This document shows positions 24,544-33,437 of a stretch of 35,040 nucleotides of DNA, one piece after another. Origin of the DNA: Verrucomicrobiota bacterium (lineage in GTDB: Bacteria; Verrucomicrobiota; Verrucomicrobiia; Opitutales; Opitutaceae); the NCBI GenBank assembly GCA_025361935.1, contig JANYJB010000083.1, positions 1-35,040 on the forward strand, given 5' to 3'. The notes below the pieces were generated by a model. The model made no database searches. It had not been told where the DNA came from and saw only the letters and a list, made by a program, of their open reading frames with translations. The translations under genes and the position numbers were made by a program. Positions within the stretch are counted from its first letter, which is position 1. The number at the start of each line of letters is the position of its first letter.

Positions 24544-25854
24544 ATGACAAAACCCTTCAAAGCCGCCGCGACGACCGATGCGTGGGCTCTTGCCGTGCAA
24601 CTGCTGGTGCGCTGGCTGGACAACCACGAACGCGTGGACGCACTGCTCGACAGCCTTCCGCGTTCGCTGGGCCGCGCCGAGCGCGGGCGCTGTCAGCATC
24701 TGCTTTTTGGTGCGGTGCGGCATCTGGGGCGCGTGGAGGCGATTTTCACGCCGCTGCTGGCGAGTCCGCCGCGCTCCACGGTCAAGGCGGTGCTGCTCAT
24801 CGCGGGCTATGAATTGATCGAAGGCGGCGCGGAGGGTCATGTGGCCCGCGTCGTCCATCATGCGGTCGAGCAGACGAAGAGCCTCGCGAGCGGGCCCGAG
24901 GCGAAACTGGTCAACGCGGTCGTGCGCAAGATCGCCACGGCGCTTGAAGCGCAGAAAACGCCGGGGAAGCTCGCGCATTTTTCGGAGCTGGCGGCATTTT
25001 ATTCGCATCCGGAGTGGATGGTGAAGCGCTGGCTGGCGCAGTTTGGCGCGGAGGAGACGCGGGCGTTGCTCGACTGGAACCAGAAGCCCGCGCCGGTTTA
25101 TGCGCGCTGGCGGAAACCGGACTGCGCACCCGAGGGTGACGACGCAGCGATTCTGGTGCCGACGCCGTGGAAAAGATTTTACGAAGTAAAATCGGGTTCG
25201 TGGCCGCGCATCGAGGCGCTCATCGCGGACGGGACGTTGTTCCTCCAAGATCCGGCGACGCGCCATGCGATCGAGCTGCTCGCGCCCAAGGCGGGCGAGA
25301 CCATTCTGGATGCGTGCGCCGCGCCCGGCGGCAAGAGTCTGGCCATGGCCGACCTGATGGGGGCGGGCCGCGTGGTGGCGATCGACCTGCCGGGGCCGCG
25401 CATCGGGCGGCTGGCGCAAAATCTTTCGCGCGCGAAGGGCGCGGATGTGGCGCTTGTCCAAGGCGATTTAATCCAAGCGGAGCGCGAGGGGTTGTTCAAG
25501 CAGCACGGGTTGCCCGAGGTTTATGACGCGGTGCTGCTCGACGTGCCGTGCTCGAACACCGGCGTGATGCGTCACCGTGTGGACGTGAAGTGGCGGTTGC
25601 AGGTCGCGGATTTCGCGAAGCACGCGCGGCAGCAGGGCGAATTGCTCAGCGCGGCGGCGCGGTTCGTGGCGCCGGGCGGGCGGCTGGTTTACAGCACGTG
25701 CAGCCTCGACGCCGACGAGAACGAGGGCGTGATCAAACTGTTTTTAGAAAAGACCGGCGGACGTTACAAGGTCGAGGCGAAGCGCCAGAGTCTGCCTTGG
25801 GTGGACGGGCACGATGGCGCGGCGGCTTATCTGCTGCGGAAGTCGGCGGGGTGA
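24544..25854 (+). CDS. rsmB: 16S rRNA m5C methyltransferase, RsmB/NOL1-NOP2-Sun family
   Basis: The family uses SAM to make 5-methylcytosine in rRNA; RsmB acts at C967 of 16S rRNA. From ATG 24544 the protein has 436 residues. The N-terminal NusB-like helical domain (about 8-130; GRCQHLLFGAVRHLG, KLVNAVVRKI) is what separates RsmB from other members. The Rossmann methyltransferase domain (about 225-435) has FLQDPAT, ILDACAAPGGKS (SAM binding), LLDVPCSNTGVMRHR and VYSTCSLDADENEGV with the two family cysteines. The frame is open to 24448, but those residues do not look like the family start. It is convergent with the aspartic protease-like gene. The exact target base is inferred. Confidence 0.88.
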   Translation: MTKPFKAAATTDAWALAVQLLVRWLDNHERVDALLDSLPRSLGRAERGRCQHLLFGAVRHLGRVEAIFTPLLASPPRSTVKAVLLIAGYELIEGGAEGHVARVVHHAVEQTKSLASGPEAKLVNAVVRKIATALEAQKTPGKLAHFSELAAFYSHPEWMVKRWLAQFGAEETRALLDWNQKPAPVYARWRKPDCAPEGDDAAILVPTPWKRFYEVKSGSWPRIEALIADGTLFLQDPATRHAIELLAPKAGETILDACAAPGGKSLAMADLMGAGRVVAIDLPGPRIGRLAQNLSRAKGADVALVQGDLIQAEREGLFKQHGLPEVYDAVLLDVPCSNTGVMRHRVDVKWRLQVADFAKHARQQGELLSAAARFVAPGGRLVYSTCSLDADENEGVIKLFLEKTGGRYKVEAKRQSLPWVDGHDGAAAYLLRKSAG

Positions 25855-25875
25855 GCGCGCTTCGTATTCGGTATC

Positions 25876-25907
25876 TTTCTCGTTCTTTTAATCGTTCTCG
25901 TTCTCTC
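25876..25907 (-). repeat. GAGAACG-type intergenic repeat, copy 2 (inverted)
   Basis: On the minus strand this reads GAGAGAACGAGAACGATTAA, then AAGAACGAGAAA, nearly the same as the element at 21053-21086. It lies in the 97-base gap between two convergent genes. The following plus-strand stretch (about 25921-25948) is A/G-rich and may be a decayed extension. Confidence 0.6.
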
Positions 25908-25951
25908 GGTTTCCGGAGTGGGATAAAGAAAAAGAGGAAAGAGAAAGACGT

Positions 25952-27142
25952 TTACGGCACCAGCTTGAACGTGTCGATGGGCACCGGCATCTCGGTGCGG
26001 CCGGAGAGGAAAGTGAACTCGATGCGCCCGGCGGAGCGCACCAGCTCTTCATAGCGTGTAAGATTCCAGTTGGCCACGGGCTCGCCGTTGATGCGGGTGA
26101 CGAGGTCGCCGGGCTGCATGCCGTTTTCGGCGGCGGGCGAGCCGGGCACGACTCCGATCACGCGCCAGTAGACGGGCAGTTTTTGAAAACTGAGGCCTGT
26201 GCTGATGAGTGGCGGAGTGACGACGGGGGCGTTGCTTTCGCGATAAAACGTCACTTGGTTGCGCGTCTGGTCGAAGGTGAGACGGAAGTTTTTCAACAGG
26301 CCGCTGCCGAGCGACGAGAGTTCATCGGTCAGCTCGGCGATGGGTTGGATGAACACGGTGCTGCCGAAGGTCAGGTTCTGCGCGAGGCGGCCGACTTCCA
26401 GGGACTGGTCTCCAGTCAATGTTGCCACGGTGCCTCCGAGGCGTGGGGCATTGACAAAGTTCAGATTAAGGCCGTCGGGGTTGAGGTGCAGGTCGCCGTC
26501 GCTGCCGGAATCGATCAGGGCGAGGAAGGAATGGCCGCCCAACTCGACGGGTATGAACGGAACGCGCCGGTCGTTGTTGAAGCGGATCGTGCGGCCGGGC
26601 AGCGAAGCCCCGTCTCCCAGTGATTGGAGGACGATGCGGGCTCCGGGATAATCGAGCGTGAGTAGGACGTGACGGAAAAACGGAAAACCGATCACTCCGT
26701 CGATTTTCTGTCCGAAGTGGGAGGAAAGCTCGTCGCAGTTGTAGACGAGAGCAGGAGTGTTCTTGAAGCGCACGGTGCCCAGCTCGATAGCTCCCAAGGT
26801 CACGCTTTCGAGTGAAACGGAATCACCAGAAATAGAGCGGACAAGGACGGGCGATGGGTCTTGAGCGGGTTTACGATTTGGATTTTTCCGGGCAAACTCA
26901 GGCGAGACGAGGGTGGCGGTGGAACCGGTGTCGATGAGGAAATGCCAGGGGCCGTTTTCGTTCCATTTCAAAGTCACGATGAAGTGACCGCTCACGACTT
27001 GCGCGGGCACGACGACGGGTGGCGATCCGTGCACCGGGATCGTGGCTTTTGAAAAAACACGGGAGGAGCCGCAGCCGCAAAGAAGCAGCACGCAAAGGCC
27101 GGCGGACAGGGGACGGAGCAGACTCCGGATTGTGGCCCGCAT
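25952..27142 (-). CDS. putative lipoprotein aspartic protease with PDZ domain
   Basis: This 396-residue protein begins with a signal peptide and a probable lipobox (LLLCGC, Cys24). Two retropepsin/pepsin-like halves follow, each with an active-site type triplet: DTGS at about 71-74 (FLIDTGSTATLVS) and DSGS at about 211-214 (ALIDSGSDGDLHL). Glycine-containing hydrophobic segments (DGVIGFPFF, GSGLLKNFRL) sit where the second conserved element of each lobe is expected. A PDZ domain ends the protein (about 320-385, VVPGSPAAENGMQPGDLVTRINGEPV). This layout fits the bacterial aspartyl protease family with PDZ, here probably anchored in the envelope. Proteolysis is inferred and no substrate is evident. 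It lies 19 bases after the MFS transporter gene, likely in one operon. Confidence 0.8.
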   Translation of the reverse strand: MRATIRSLLRPLSAGLCVLLLCGCGSSRVFSKATIPVHGSPPVVVPAQVVSGHFIVTLKWNENGPWHFLIDTGSTATLVSPEFARKNPNRKPAQDPSPVLVRSISGDSVSLESVTLGAIELGTVRFKNTPALVYNCDELSSHFGQKIDGVIGFPFFRHVLLTLDYPGARIVLQSLGDGASLPGRTIRFNNDRRVPFIPVELGGHSFLALIDSGSDGDLHLNPDGLNLNFVNAPRLGGTVATLTGDQSLEVGRLAQNLTFGSTVFIQPIAELTDELSSLGSGLLKNFRLTFDQTRNQVTFYRESNAPVVTPPLISTGLSFQKLPVYWRVIGVVPGSPAAENGMQPGDLVTRINGEPVANWNLTRYEELVRSAGRIEFTFLSGRTEMPVPIDTFKLVP

Positions 27143-27161
27143 TTATCGGTTTTCCGGAGGG

Positions 27162-28520
27162 CTACTTTGCCGGCTGGGGCAGGCGTGTGCTCGCCACCCA
27201 GGCGGACGCGGCTAGGACGGCGCCGCCGACAAACACGGCTTTGGAACCCAACGTCCAGAAAACGACGCCGGCGGTGATGGGCGTGATCGCCCGAGAGAGC
27301 GAACCCAACGAGCGGAAGATGCCTAGCACGCGACCCTGTTCGTCGGCCCCGGCATAGAGCGAGATGAGGCCGGTGGTCGAGGGGTTGACGAGTCCGGAAC
27401 CCAGCGCGAGCAAGCCGACGCCGGCGTAGAGCCAGTGCGGCGTGGACGCGAAGCCGATGAAGAGCAGGCCAGCGGTGGAGATGATGAGACCTCCGGCGAG
27501 CACGCGGGTTTCGCTGATGCGGAGGAGAAGTTTGCGGACGATCAGGCCCTGGGTGACGATGGAGCAGCCACCGAGAAAACACATGAGCATGGCGTTGGCC
27601 CATGCCGTGTAGCCGAAACGCTGGGCGCTGAGGAAGACGAGCGCGGACTCCATCGCGACGAAGGACACCGAGTAAACGAAGGCCACGAGGTTGACGCCAC
27701 GGATGCGGGCGTCGTCGAGCGAGAGGATGGCGGCGATGGGATTGCGCAGGCGGGTTTCGGTGACTTGGGCGCGGGCCGCTGGAGGGCGGGTTTCCTTAAA
27801 GCGGCGGATGATCCAGACCATGTTGACGAGACCGAGCGCAAACGAGAAGAGCGCGGGCACGGAGAAGGGGTTGATGCCCCAGGCGGCGAGGGAGGGGAAG
27901 TGTTCGACGAGGTTGTAGCGTGCGGTGAAGCCGCCGATGGCGGGGCCGGTGACGAGGCCGAGGCCGAAGGCGGCGCCGACGATCCCCATGGCCTTGGAGC
28001 GTTCTTGGCGGGTGGTGACATCCGCCACGGCGGCGGTGGCGACGGAGAGGTTGCCGCCAAAAGCACCGGCGATCAGGCGGGAGACGAGGAAAAGCCAGAA
28101 AGACCCGCTCACCACCCAGAGCAGGTAGCTGAAAGCGGTTCCGGCGACGGTGAAGATGAGAATGGGGCGGCGACCGTGTTTGTCGGACAGGCTGCCCCAG
28201 AAGGGCGCGAAAATAAATTGGAGAATGGAAAACAGGGAGCTGACGAAGCCACCGAAAAGCACCTCGGGCAAGTGCGACTCGTTGCCGAGGGCATGGGCAA
28301 GGGATTCGACGTGGGAGAGCAGCCAGCCGAGAAGGCCGCCGGCGCCGTCCACCGCCAAGTAATGTTTTAGCAGGTCAGGCCCGAGCGGGAAGATGATGGA
28401 GAAGCCGATCAGGTCGATGTAGAGCGTGAGGAAGATCACGCCGAGCGACAGCGGGCGGGGAGGAGCGGATAGCGTGGTGGTGGACGTTGTCACGGAGGGC
28501 ACAAGGAAACGGGTATGCAC
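27162..28520 (-). CDS. major facilitator superfamily transporter (TetA-like)
   Basis: This 452-residue inner-membrane protein has about 12 predicted hydrophobic segments. FGGFVSSLFSILQFIFAPFWGSLSDKHGRRPIL holds the MFS loop 2-3 signature (GxxSDxxGRRP), and GLGLVTGPAIGGF resembles the antiporter motif C of drug/H+ antiporters. Overall it looks like the TetA/multidrug group; the substrate is unknown. An unusually long loop (about 65-85, after TM1) lies before TM2. The start codon is a GTG at 28520, with GTGs a few codons downstream as alternatives; all precede the first membrane segment. The aspartic protease-like gene follows closely. Confidence 0.88.
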   Translation of the reverse strand: MHTRFLVPSVTTSTTTLSAPPRPLSLGVIFLTLYIDLIGFSIIFPLGPDLLKHYLAVDGAGGLLGWLLSHVESLAHALGNESHLPEVLFGGFVSSLFSILQFIFAPFWGSLSDKHGRRPILIFTVAGTAFSYLLWVVSGSFWLFLVSRLIAGAFGGNLSVATAAVADVTTRQERSKAMGIVGAAFGLGLVTGPAIGGFTARYNLVEHFPSLAAWGINPFSVPALFSFALGLVNMVWIIRRFKETRPPAARAQVTETRLRNPIAAILSLDDARIRGVNLVAFVYSVSFVAMESALVFLSAQRFGYTAWANAMLMCFLGGCSIVTQGLIVRKLLLRISETRVLAGGLIISTAGLLFIGFASTPHWLYAGVGLLALGSGLVNPSTTGLISLYAGADEQGRVLGIFRSLGSLSRAITPITAGVVFWTLGSKAVFVGGAVLAASAWVASTRLPQPAK

Positions 28521-28579
28521 CCTGACGCCAAGCGCAACTTGGGAAGTCAGACCGGACGCTTTTTAATGAACCAACCGAC

Positions 28580-31282
28580 TTAGCTCATGACCAGGTCGAT
28601 CTGCGTGATGAGGTCGGACATGGTGAAGGGTTTCTGAAGGAAGGCGACGGTCGGCTCCGAGGCGAGCGGGTTGGTGAGGGTGGTGCGGTTGTAGCCGCTG
28701 GTGATGATGACCGGGACGGTGGCGGAAAGCTTGCGGAGTTCGGTCAGGGTTTCCTCGCCGTTCATGCGCGGCATGGTCAGGTCGAGAAGGATTATTTTTA
28801 TTTCGTCTTGATGCCGGTGAAACATTTCCAAGCCCTCCACGCCGTCGCAGGCGGTGACGGCCTTCATGCCAATCATGCCGAACATGTGGGAGGTGACGGT
28901 GCGGACGGCATCTTCGTCGTCGATGATGAGCGCCGTGCCCGTGCGCATGATGGGGCTGCCAAAGGGTGTGCGTGAAAAATGGTTCGATGTGGGGGCTTCG
29001 CTGGCCGGAAGAAGCAGGGTGAAAGTCGTCCCCTGGCCGGGCTGGCTTTCCACGATCAGGCCTCCCTGATGGCTGCGGACGATGCCGAGCACGGCGGCGA
29101 GACCGAGGCCGCGGCCCGTGAACTTGGTGGTGAAAAATGGCTCGAAGATTTTTCGGAGCACATCCGCGCTCATTCCTGCGCCGGTATCTTTCACCTCAAG
29201 AAAAACGAAGGCGGGCGAGGAGGGAGACGGGGCAAGCACGGCCTGCTTGAGGCGTGGGTCGCCAGCGGGCACGAGGCCGGTGGAAAGGGTGATGAAGCCG
29301 TCGTTGTCGCCGATGGCGTCGGAGGCGTTGACGACGAGATTCATGATGATCTGGCGTATCTGGGTCACGTCGGCGTTGACGGACGGCAGGCCGGACTTGA
29401 ACTGGAAGCGCAGGAGGGCGCGCTTGCTGATGGAGTGTTCGAGAAGGGGCAGGGTGCTGCGGACAAGTTCCTCCAAGTTGACGGGGCGAATGAGGAACTG
29501 GCCCTTGCCGGCGTAGGCGAGCATCTGCTGGCAGAGCTCGGCGGCGCGCTGGGCGGAGGCCTCGATTTGATGGACGTTGTGGAGAAGCGGGGAATGGGCG
29601 GGCAGATCCAGACTCATGAGGCTGGCGTTGCCGACGATGCCGGTGAGGATGTTGTTGAAGTCGTGGGCGATCCCGCCGGCGAGCACGCCGAGGCTTTCGA
29701 GCTTCTGGCCTTCGAGCAGCTTGCGCTCGATGATGAGTTTTTCCTTTTCCGATTGTTTTGCCTGGGTGACGTCGATGGCGAGGCCTTCGATGAAGAGAAG
29801 CCGGCCTTCCTGATCATACACGCCCTGCCCGCGGTCGAGCACCCACTTGATCTGGCCGCTTTTGTGGCGCAGCCGGTATTCGGCCTCGTAGGGGCGGTGG
29901 TCTGCCAGACAGCCCATGATGGTTGCCCAGCTTTGTTCGTTGTCCTCCGGCAGGACCAGGTCGTCGTAGCGTATCTGGCGGGTGGTGAGCTCCTGGGGGC
30001 TGTGGCCGGTGAGCGTGGTGCAGCCGTGGCTGATGTAGAGGGCGGAAAACGCTCCGTCATTGGCGAGGCGGTAGGCCATGCCGGGGAGCTGGCCGAGGAG
30101 ACTTTCGAGCTGGCGGCGGCTTTCGCGCAACTCGGCCTCGGTGGCCTGGCGTTTGGCGATGTCGGCTTCAAGCAGGTTCTGGGTATGGCGCAGTTCGGCG
30201 GTGCGTTCGTGAACCTGGCTGGTGACGAGCGCCGTCTGGCGGCGGACTTTTTGGAAAAAGGAGCCGAGGACGAGGGTGAAGGTGAGGCTGCCGACCAGCA
30301 CCAGCATTGGGGTTTTGCTGATCTGTTGTTCTATCCAGCCGGGTGGCGGGGCGTAAGTGCAGAGCCATTTGCGCCCGGCAATGTTCAGAATGAGTTCCTG
30401 CCTTGGGCTGGCGACGAGATCGGTCGAAGCGCGGATGGGCGGGCGGCTGGATTGAAAATCCGATGTGCTGCTGAATAGAAAACGGTCGCCGGGATTCTTG
30501 GCCGAAAGGTCCTCGATGACGATTTCCATCACGTTCGAGGCGTAACTGCTCCAGGAGTGTCCAACCATGTCTTCCAGTCTGAACAGAATCTGGACCAGCC
30601 CGATCAACAACTCCTTGCCGTTCTCATCCGGATGGTAAACCGGGCAGACCATGATCAGGCTGAACTGCGACGGGTCGGGGCCGGATTGCACGAGGTGCAT
30701 CTTTCCGGTCATGGAGAGGCGGCGAGTTTTTATGGCCCTTTCGACCGTCGGCCAGTTGTTGGCTGCGCCGAGGTCATAACCGAGGGCGCGCTCGTTTCCT
30801 TCGAGGGGATAAATGTAGAGGATCGGGTAGTAGACTTCGTGTGCGACCGAAGGCGCCAACTGGCCGGCCGGTGTGAGTTCGGTGATGGTGAACCCCTCGT
30901 CCAGATGGGATTTTCCGAATCGCTCGAGGGATGCGCGTTCGGAGCCGCGCACCATGGGAACCCATTCGAGGGCCTGGATATCGGGTCGCCGGGTGCGGAT
31001 GTCTTTGGCGGCGGAGGCGAATTCCTCCGGCGTCACCTCGTCAGAATTGGCGAACAGACTGCGGAGGTTGTAAATGCACTCTTCGTAGCCGTGAAGCCCT
31101 TCCTGAATGAGCGCCTGCCGGGCGGTGGTGCGGCGATTGAAATCACCCTCGAGTCGCGACAGTTCGTTGTCGCGGGCGAAATGGTAAAATACCAGCGACA
31201 GGATCGTCCCTGCGCAAAGGACGAACGTGCATCCAATACGACCTTCCCAGAACTTTTTTTTCGATGAAGCAAGTGGACGCAT
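28580..31282 (-). CDS. hybrid sensor histidine kinase with CHASE-type sensor, PAS and receiver
   Basis: This membrane-bound two-component kinase has 900 residues. Layout: TM1 about 15-35; an extracytoplasmic CHASE-like sensor about 65-300 (RRPDIQALEWVPMV, VYYPILYIYPLEGN); TM2 about 324-343; a short coiled coil; a PAS domain about 392-510; a histidine kinase core with H-box LAGGIAHDFNNIL (phosphorylated His about 540), N-box IIMNLVVNASDAI, DTGAGMS and GRGLGLAAVLGIV; and a C-terminal receiver about 785-900 with acidic IIDDED, phospho-Asp about 834 in LLDLTMP and Lys in LQKPF. The open frame begins with a TTG at 31303, but the ATG at 31282 has a GAGG upstream. No DNA-binding partner is adjacent, so output is likely through phosphorelay or intrinsic. 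The signal is unknown; CHASE domains bind small ligands. Confidence 0.93.
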   Translation of the reverse strand: MRPLASSKKKFWEGRIGCTFVLCAGTILSLVFYHFARDNELSRLEGDFNRRTTARQALIQEGLHGYEECIYNLRSLFANSDEVTPEEFASAAKDIRTRRPDIQALEWVPMVRGSERASLERFGKSHLDEGFTITELTPAGQLAPSVAHEVYYPILYIYPLEGNERALGYDLGAANNWPTVERAIKTRRLSMTGKMHLVQSGPDPSQFSLIMVCPVYHPDENGKELLIGLVQILFRLEDMVGHSWSSYASNVMEIVIEDLSAKNPGDRFLFSSTSDFQSSRPPIRASTDLVASPRQELILNIAGRKWLCTYAPPPGWIEQQISKTPMLVLVGSLTFTLVLGSFFQKVRRQTALVTSQVHERTAELRHTQNLLEADIAKRQATEAELRESRRQLESLLGQLPGMAYRLANDGAFSALYISHGCTTLTGHSPQELTTRQIRYDDLVLPEDNEQSWATIMGCLADHRPYEAEYRLRHKSGQIKWVLDRGQGVYDQEGRLLFIEGLAIDVTQAKQSEKEKLIIERKLLEGQKLESLGVLAGGIAHDFNNILTGIVGNASLMSLDLPAHSPLLHNVHQIEASAQRAAELCQQMLAYAGKGQFLIRPVNLEELVRSTLPLLEHSISKRALLRFQFKSGLPSVNADVTQIRQIIMNLVVNASDAIGDNDGFITLSTGLVPAGDPRLKQAVLAPSPSSPAFVFLEVKDTGAGMSADVLRKIFEPFFTTKFTGRGLGLAAVLGIVRSHQGGLIVESQPGQGTTFTLLLPASEAPTSNHFSRTPFGSPIMRTGTALIIDDEDAVRTVTSHMFGMIGMKAVTACDGVEGLEMFHRHQDEIKIILLDLTMPRMNGEETLTELRKLSATVPVIITSGYNRTTLTNPLASEPTVAFLQKPFTMSDLITQIDLVMS

Positions 31283-31293
31283 ACTTGGGTAAA

Positions 31294-31297
31294 CCTC
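31294..31297 (-). promoter_or_regulatory. GAGG ribosome-binding site supporting the ATG start of the sensor kinase
   Basis: GAGG on the minus strand lies 11 bases before ATG 31282, whereas nothing comparable precedes the upstream TTG at 31303. The spacing is slightly long. Confidence 0.45.
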
Positions 31298-31356
31298 AGT
31301 CAATAAAAACGTATCGCATTATTCATGCCGGGCCAATGCGATTCCGTTCAGGCATG

Positions 31357-31389
31357 AAAAAGCCCGCCGGGCGCGGGGCTGGGCGGGCT
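31357..31389 (-). terminator. rho-independent terminator of glyA
   Basis: On the minus strand, AGCCCGCC and GGCGGGCT pair around a 13-base GC-rich loop and are followed by T5, 23 bases after the glyA stop. Confidence 0.85.
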
Positions 31390-31412
31390 GATGGGCAGGC
31401 GGTAGAAACCGC

Positions 31413-32681
31413 TCAGAGCTTGTAGGGCAGCGGGTATTTGGCGGTGAGCTTGGCGACGCGCTGTTTTGCCTCGGTGATGGCGTCGGCTTCCGACGGGGTG
31501 CCGATGGCCTTCAGAACGAGGTCAATCGAGCCGGCGATCTCGTCCATGTCGGCCTCGACGAAGCCGCGCGAGGTGACAGCGGGCGTGCCGAGGCGGATGC
31601 CCGAGGCCTGGAACGGCGAGCGCGTCTCGAAGGGAACGGTGTTCTTGTTGCAGGTGATGTGGGCGAGATCGAGGGTCTCCTGGGCCTTCTTGGCGGTGAG
31701 CTCGGGGAGGTTGTGGCGGAGATCAACCAGGAAGAGGTGGTTGTCGGAGCCGCCGGAGACGAGCTTGTAGCCGCGCTTGGTGAAGGCGGCGGCGAGGGCG
31801 CGGGAGTTGGCCACGACTTGCTGGGCGTAAACCTTGAAGTCGGGCTTGAGGCACTCGGCGAAGCACACGGCCTTGGCGGCGATGACGTGCATGAGAGGGC
31901 CACCCTGGCCGCCGGGGAACATGGCGGAGTCGATGGCCTTGGCGTGGGCGGCCTTGCAGAGGATGAGACCGCCGCGCGGGCCGCGCAGGGTCTTGTGCGT
32001 GGTCGTGGTGACGAAGTCGGCGTGCGGGAACGGCGAGGGGTGGACGCCCGCGGCGACGAGACCGGCGATGTGCGCGATGTCGGCAAAGAGGAACGCGCCG
32101 ACGGAGCGGGCGATCTCGCCCATGCGGGCGAAGTCGATGACGCGGGAATAGGCCGAGGCGCCGACCGTGATCATGGCGGGTTTCTCGCGCTGGGCGATGG
32201 CGGCGAGCTCGTCGTAGTCGATCAGGCCGGTGTCCTCGCGGACGCCGTATTGGACGAAGCTGTATTGTTTGCCGGAGAAGTTGGCGGGGTTGCCGTGCGT
32301 GAGGTGGCCGCCGTGGGACAGATTCATGCCGAGAATCTTCGCGCCGAGCGGGAGGACGGCAGTGTAAACGGCGAAGTTGGCCTGCGAGCCGGAGTGCGGT
32401 TGCACGTTGGCGTGTTCGGCGCCGAAGAGGAGCTTGGCGCGTTCGAGGGCGAGGGTCTCGACCTTGTCCACGAATTCGCAGCCGCCATACCAGCGCTTCG
32501 CGGGATAACCCTCGGCGTATTTGTTGGTGAGCACGCTGCCCTGAGCCTCCATGACGGCGGGGTAGGTGAAGTTTTCCGAGGCGATGAGCTCGATGTGGCT
32601 GCCCTGGCGGGCGAACTCGGAGGCGATGGCCGAGTAGATTTCAGGATCGAGGGTTTTGAGCGGTGTGGCGTTGATCGACAT
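31413..32681 (-). CDS. glyA: serine hydroxymethyltransferase
   Basis: GlyA interconverts serine and glycine using PLP and tetrahydrofolate, supplying one-carbon units. The 422 residues match bacterial enzymes. Motifs: [74 protein letters not shown] and the PLP-lysine segment [14 protein letters not shown], followed by [11 protein letters not shown] and the C-terminal [21 protein letters not shown] at 32681 was chosen as the start; ATG 32708 adds nine residues and is an alternative. The same frame stays open through the phosphatase gene upstream, but that is a shadow of another frame. It lies 83 bases after the phosphatase gene, probably co-transcribed. Confidence 0.96.
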   Translation of the reverse strand: MSINATPLKTLDPEIYSAIASEFARQGSHIELIASENFTYPAVMEAQGSVLTNKYAEGYPAKRWYGGCEFVDKVETLALERAKLLFGAEHANVQPHSGSQANFAVYTAVLPLGAKILGMNLSHGGHLTHGNPANFSGKQYSFVQYGVREDTGLIDYDELAAIAQREKPAMITVGASAYSRVIDFARMGEIARSVGAFLFADIAHIAGLVAAGVHPSPFPHADFVTTTTHKTLRGPRGGLILCKAAHAKAIDSAMFPGGQGGPLMHVIAAKAVCFAECLKPDFKVYAQQVVANSRALAAAFTKRGYKLVSGGSDNHLFLVDLRHNLPELTAKKAQETLDLAHITCNKNTVPFETRSPFQASGIRLGTPAVTSRGFVEADMDEIAGSIDLVLKAIGTPSEADAITEAKQRVAKLTAKYPLPYKL

Positions 32682-32764
32682 GGTTGAGCTAAGGGATGAA
32701 GCGTTCATTCCGAAGCGCAAACGGCTCCGGCACAAATCGAAAGTGAGGCGAACTTCACAAGGCC

Positions 32765-33253
32765 TCAGGCCTGCTTGGCGACCTGCGTCTTGAGGAACTC
32801 TATCAACGAAGGGATGGCCTCGACCATCTCGTCGCGGCAGGCCTCGTAGTGGATGAGCGGGCCGCCGTAGGGATCGCCGATTTCCTTGTCGGCGGAGCGC
32901 GGCATGAACTCGCGGAAGAGGTAAACGTTGCGCGGCGCCGGATCGAAGGTGAGCTGGATCATGGCGCGGTGGCTCTCGGTCATGCAGAGGACGGCCGTCG
33001 CCTGGTCGATTAGTTCCCGGGTGAGCAGCCGACTGGTGTGGCCGGCGATTTCGATGCCGACTTTTTTCATAGCCACGACGGAGTTCTCGGAGACCTTGTC
33101 GCCCTCGCGTGCGGCGACGCCCGCAGAGACGACCTTGAACGATTTGAGGGGCTCGGGCTGGGCGCGGAGCGCGTGTTGCAGCAAAGCCTGCGCCATGGGG
33201 CTGCGGCAGATGTTGGCGGTGCAGACGGTGACGATGATTCCGGGCGTGGCCAT
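32765..33253 (-). CDS. low-molecular-weight protein phosphatase
   Basis: This 162-residue cysteine phosphatase has the P-loop [11 protein letters not shown] (CX5R with Cys11) close to the N-terminus and the general-acid loop DPYGG near 128. These are the two catalytic elements of LMW protein tyrosine phosphatases. In the related arginine phosphatase YwlE, a Thr is found at the fifth P-loop position; here it is Ile, the form seen in tyrosine phosphatases, so phosphotyrosine activity is more likely. A related arsenate-reductase role cannot be excluded. glyA follows, as in many genomes where this phosphatase lies near glyA. It is the last chromosomal gene before the cassette array. Confidence 0.88.
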   Translation of the reverse strand: MATPGIIVTVCTANICRSPMAQALLQHALRAQPEPLKSFKVVSAGVAAREGDKVSENSVVAMKKVGIEIAGHTSRLLTRELIDQATAVLCMTESHRAMIQLTFDPAPRNVYLFREFMPRSADKEIGDPYGGPLIHYEACRDEMVEAIPSLIEFLKTQVAKQA

Positions 33254-33364
33254 GTGGGCGATGACTCAGGGGGACAGCGTTTTCCGCGAAAAGCAATCCC
33301 GAGAAGCGCGGGGGCGGCGGGAGGGATAGTTGAGCGTCAGCTTGGGGTTAAATACGCCTCAGGC

Positions 33365-33422
33365 GGCTTACGACTCCAAGCTCAGCGACTGCAAAGCCGT
33401 TCGCCGCAGCGCCTTGTTGGGC
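33365..33422 (-). other. attC site, terminal and degenerate
   Basis: This 58-bp element closes the hicBA cassette. On the minus strand it begins GCCCAAC and ends with GTAAGCC, where GTTRRRY is expected. Internally it shares AAGCTCAGCGAC and GTTCGC[CT]GCAGCGC (plus-strand sense) with the site at 34378. The altered right core fits the last site of an array, where the chromosome junction lies. A CGCCT-C-AGGCG palindrome abuts it at 33355-33365. Confidence 0.65.
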
Positions 33423-33437
33423 GCTTCGTTGGAATCG

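Noticed and set aside
28979..30478. A 499-residue open frame antisense to the sensor kinase
   Set aside because: It is Gly/Ala/Glu-rich low-complexity translation opposite a clear kinase gene, so a shadow.
32682..33296. Long N-terminal extension of the glyA frame
   Set aside because: It overlaps the phosphatase gene in another frame and is Arg/His/Pro-rich; normal SHMT length is reached from ATG 32681.
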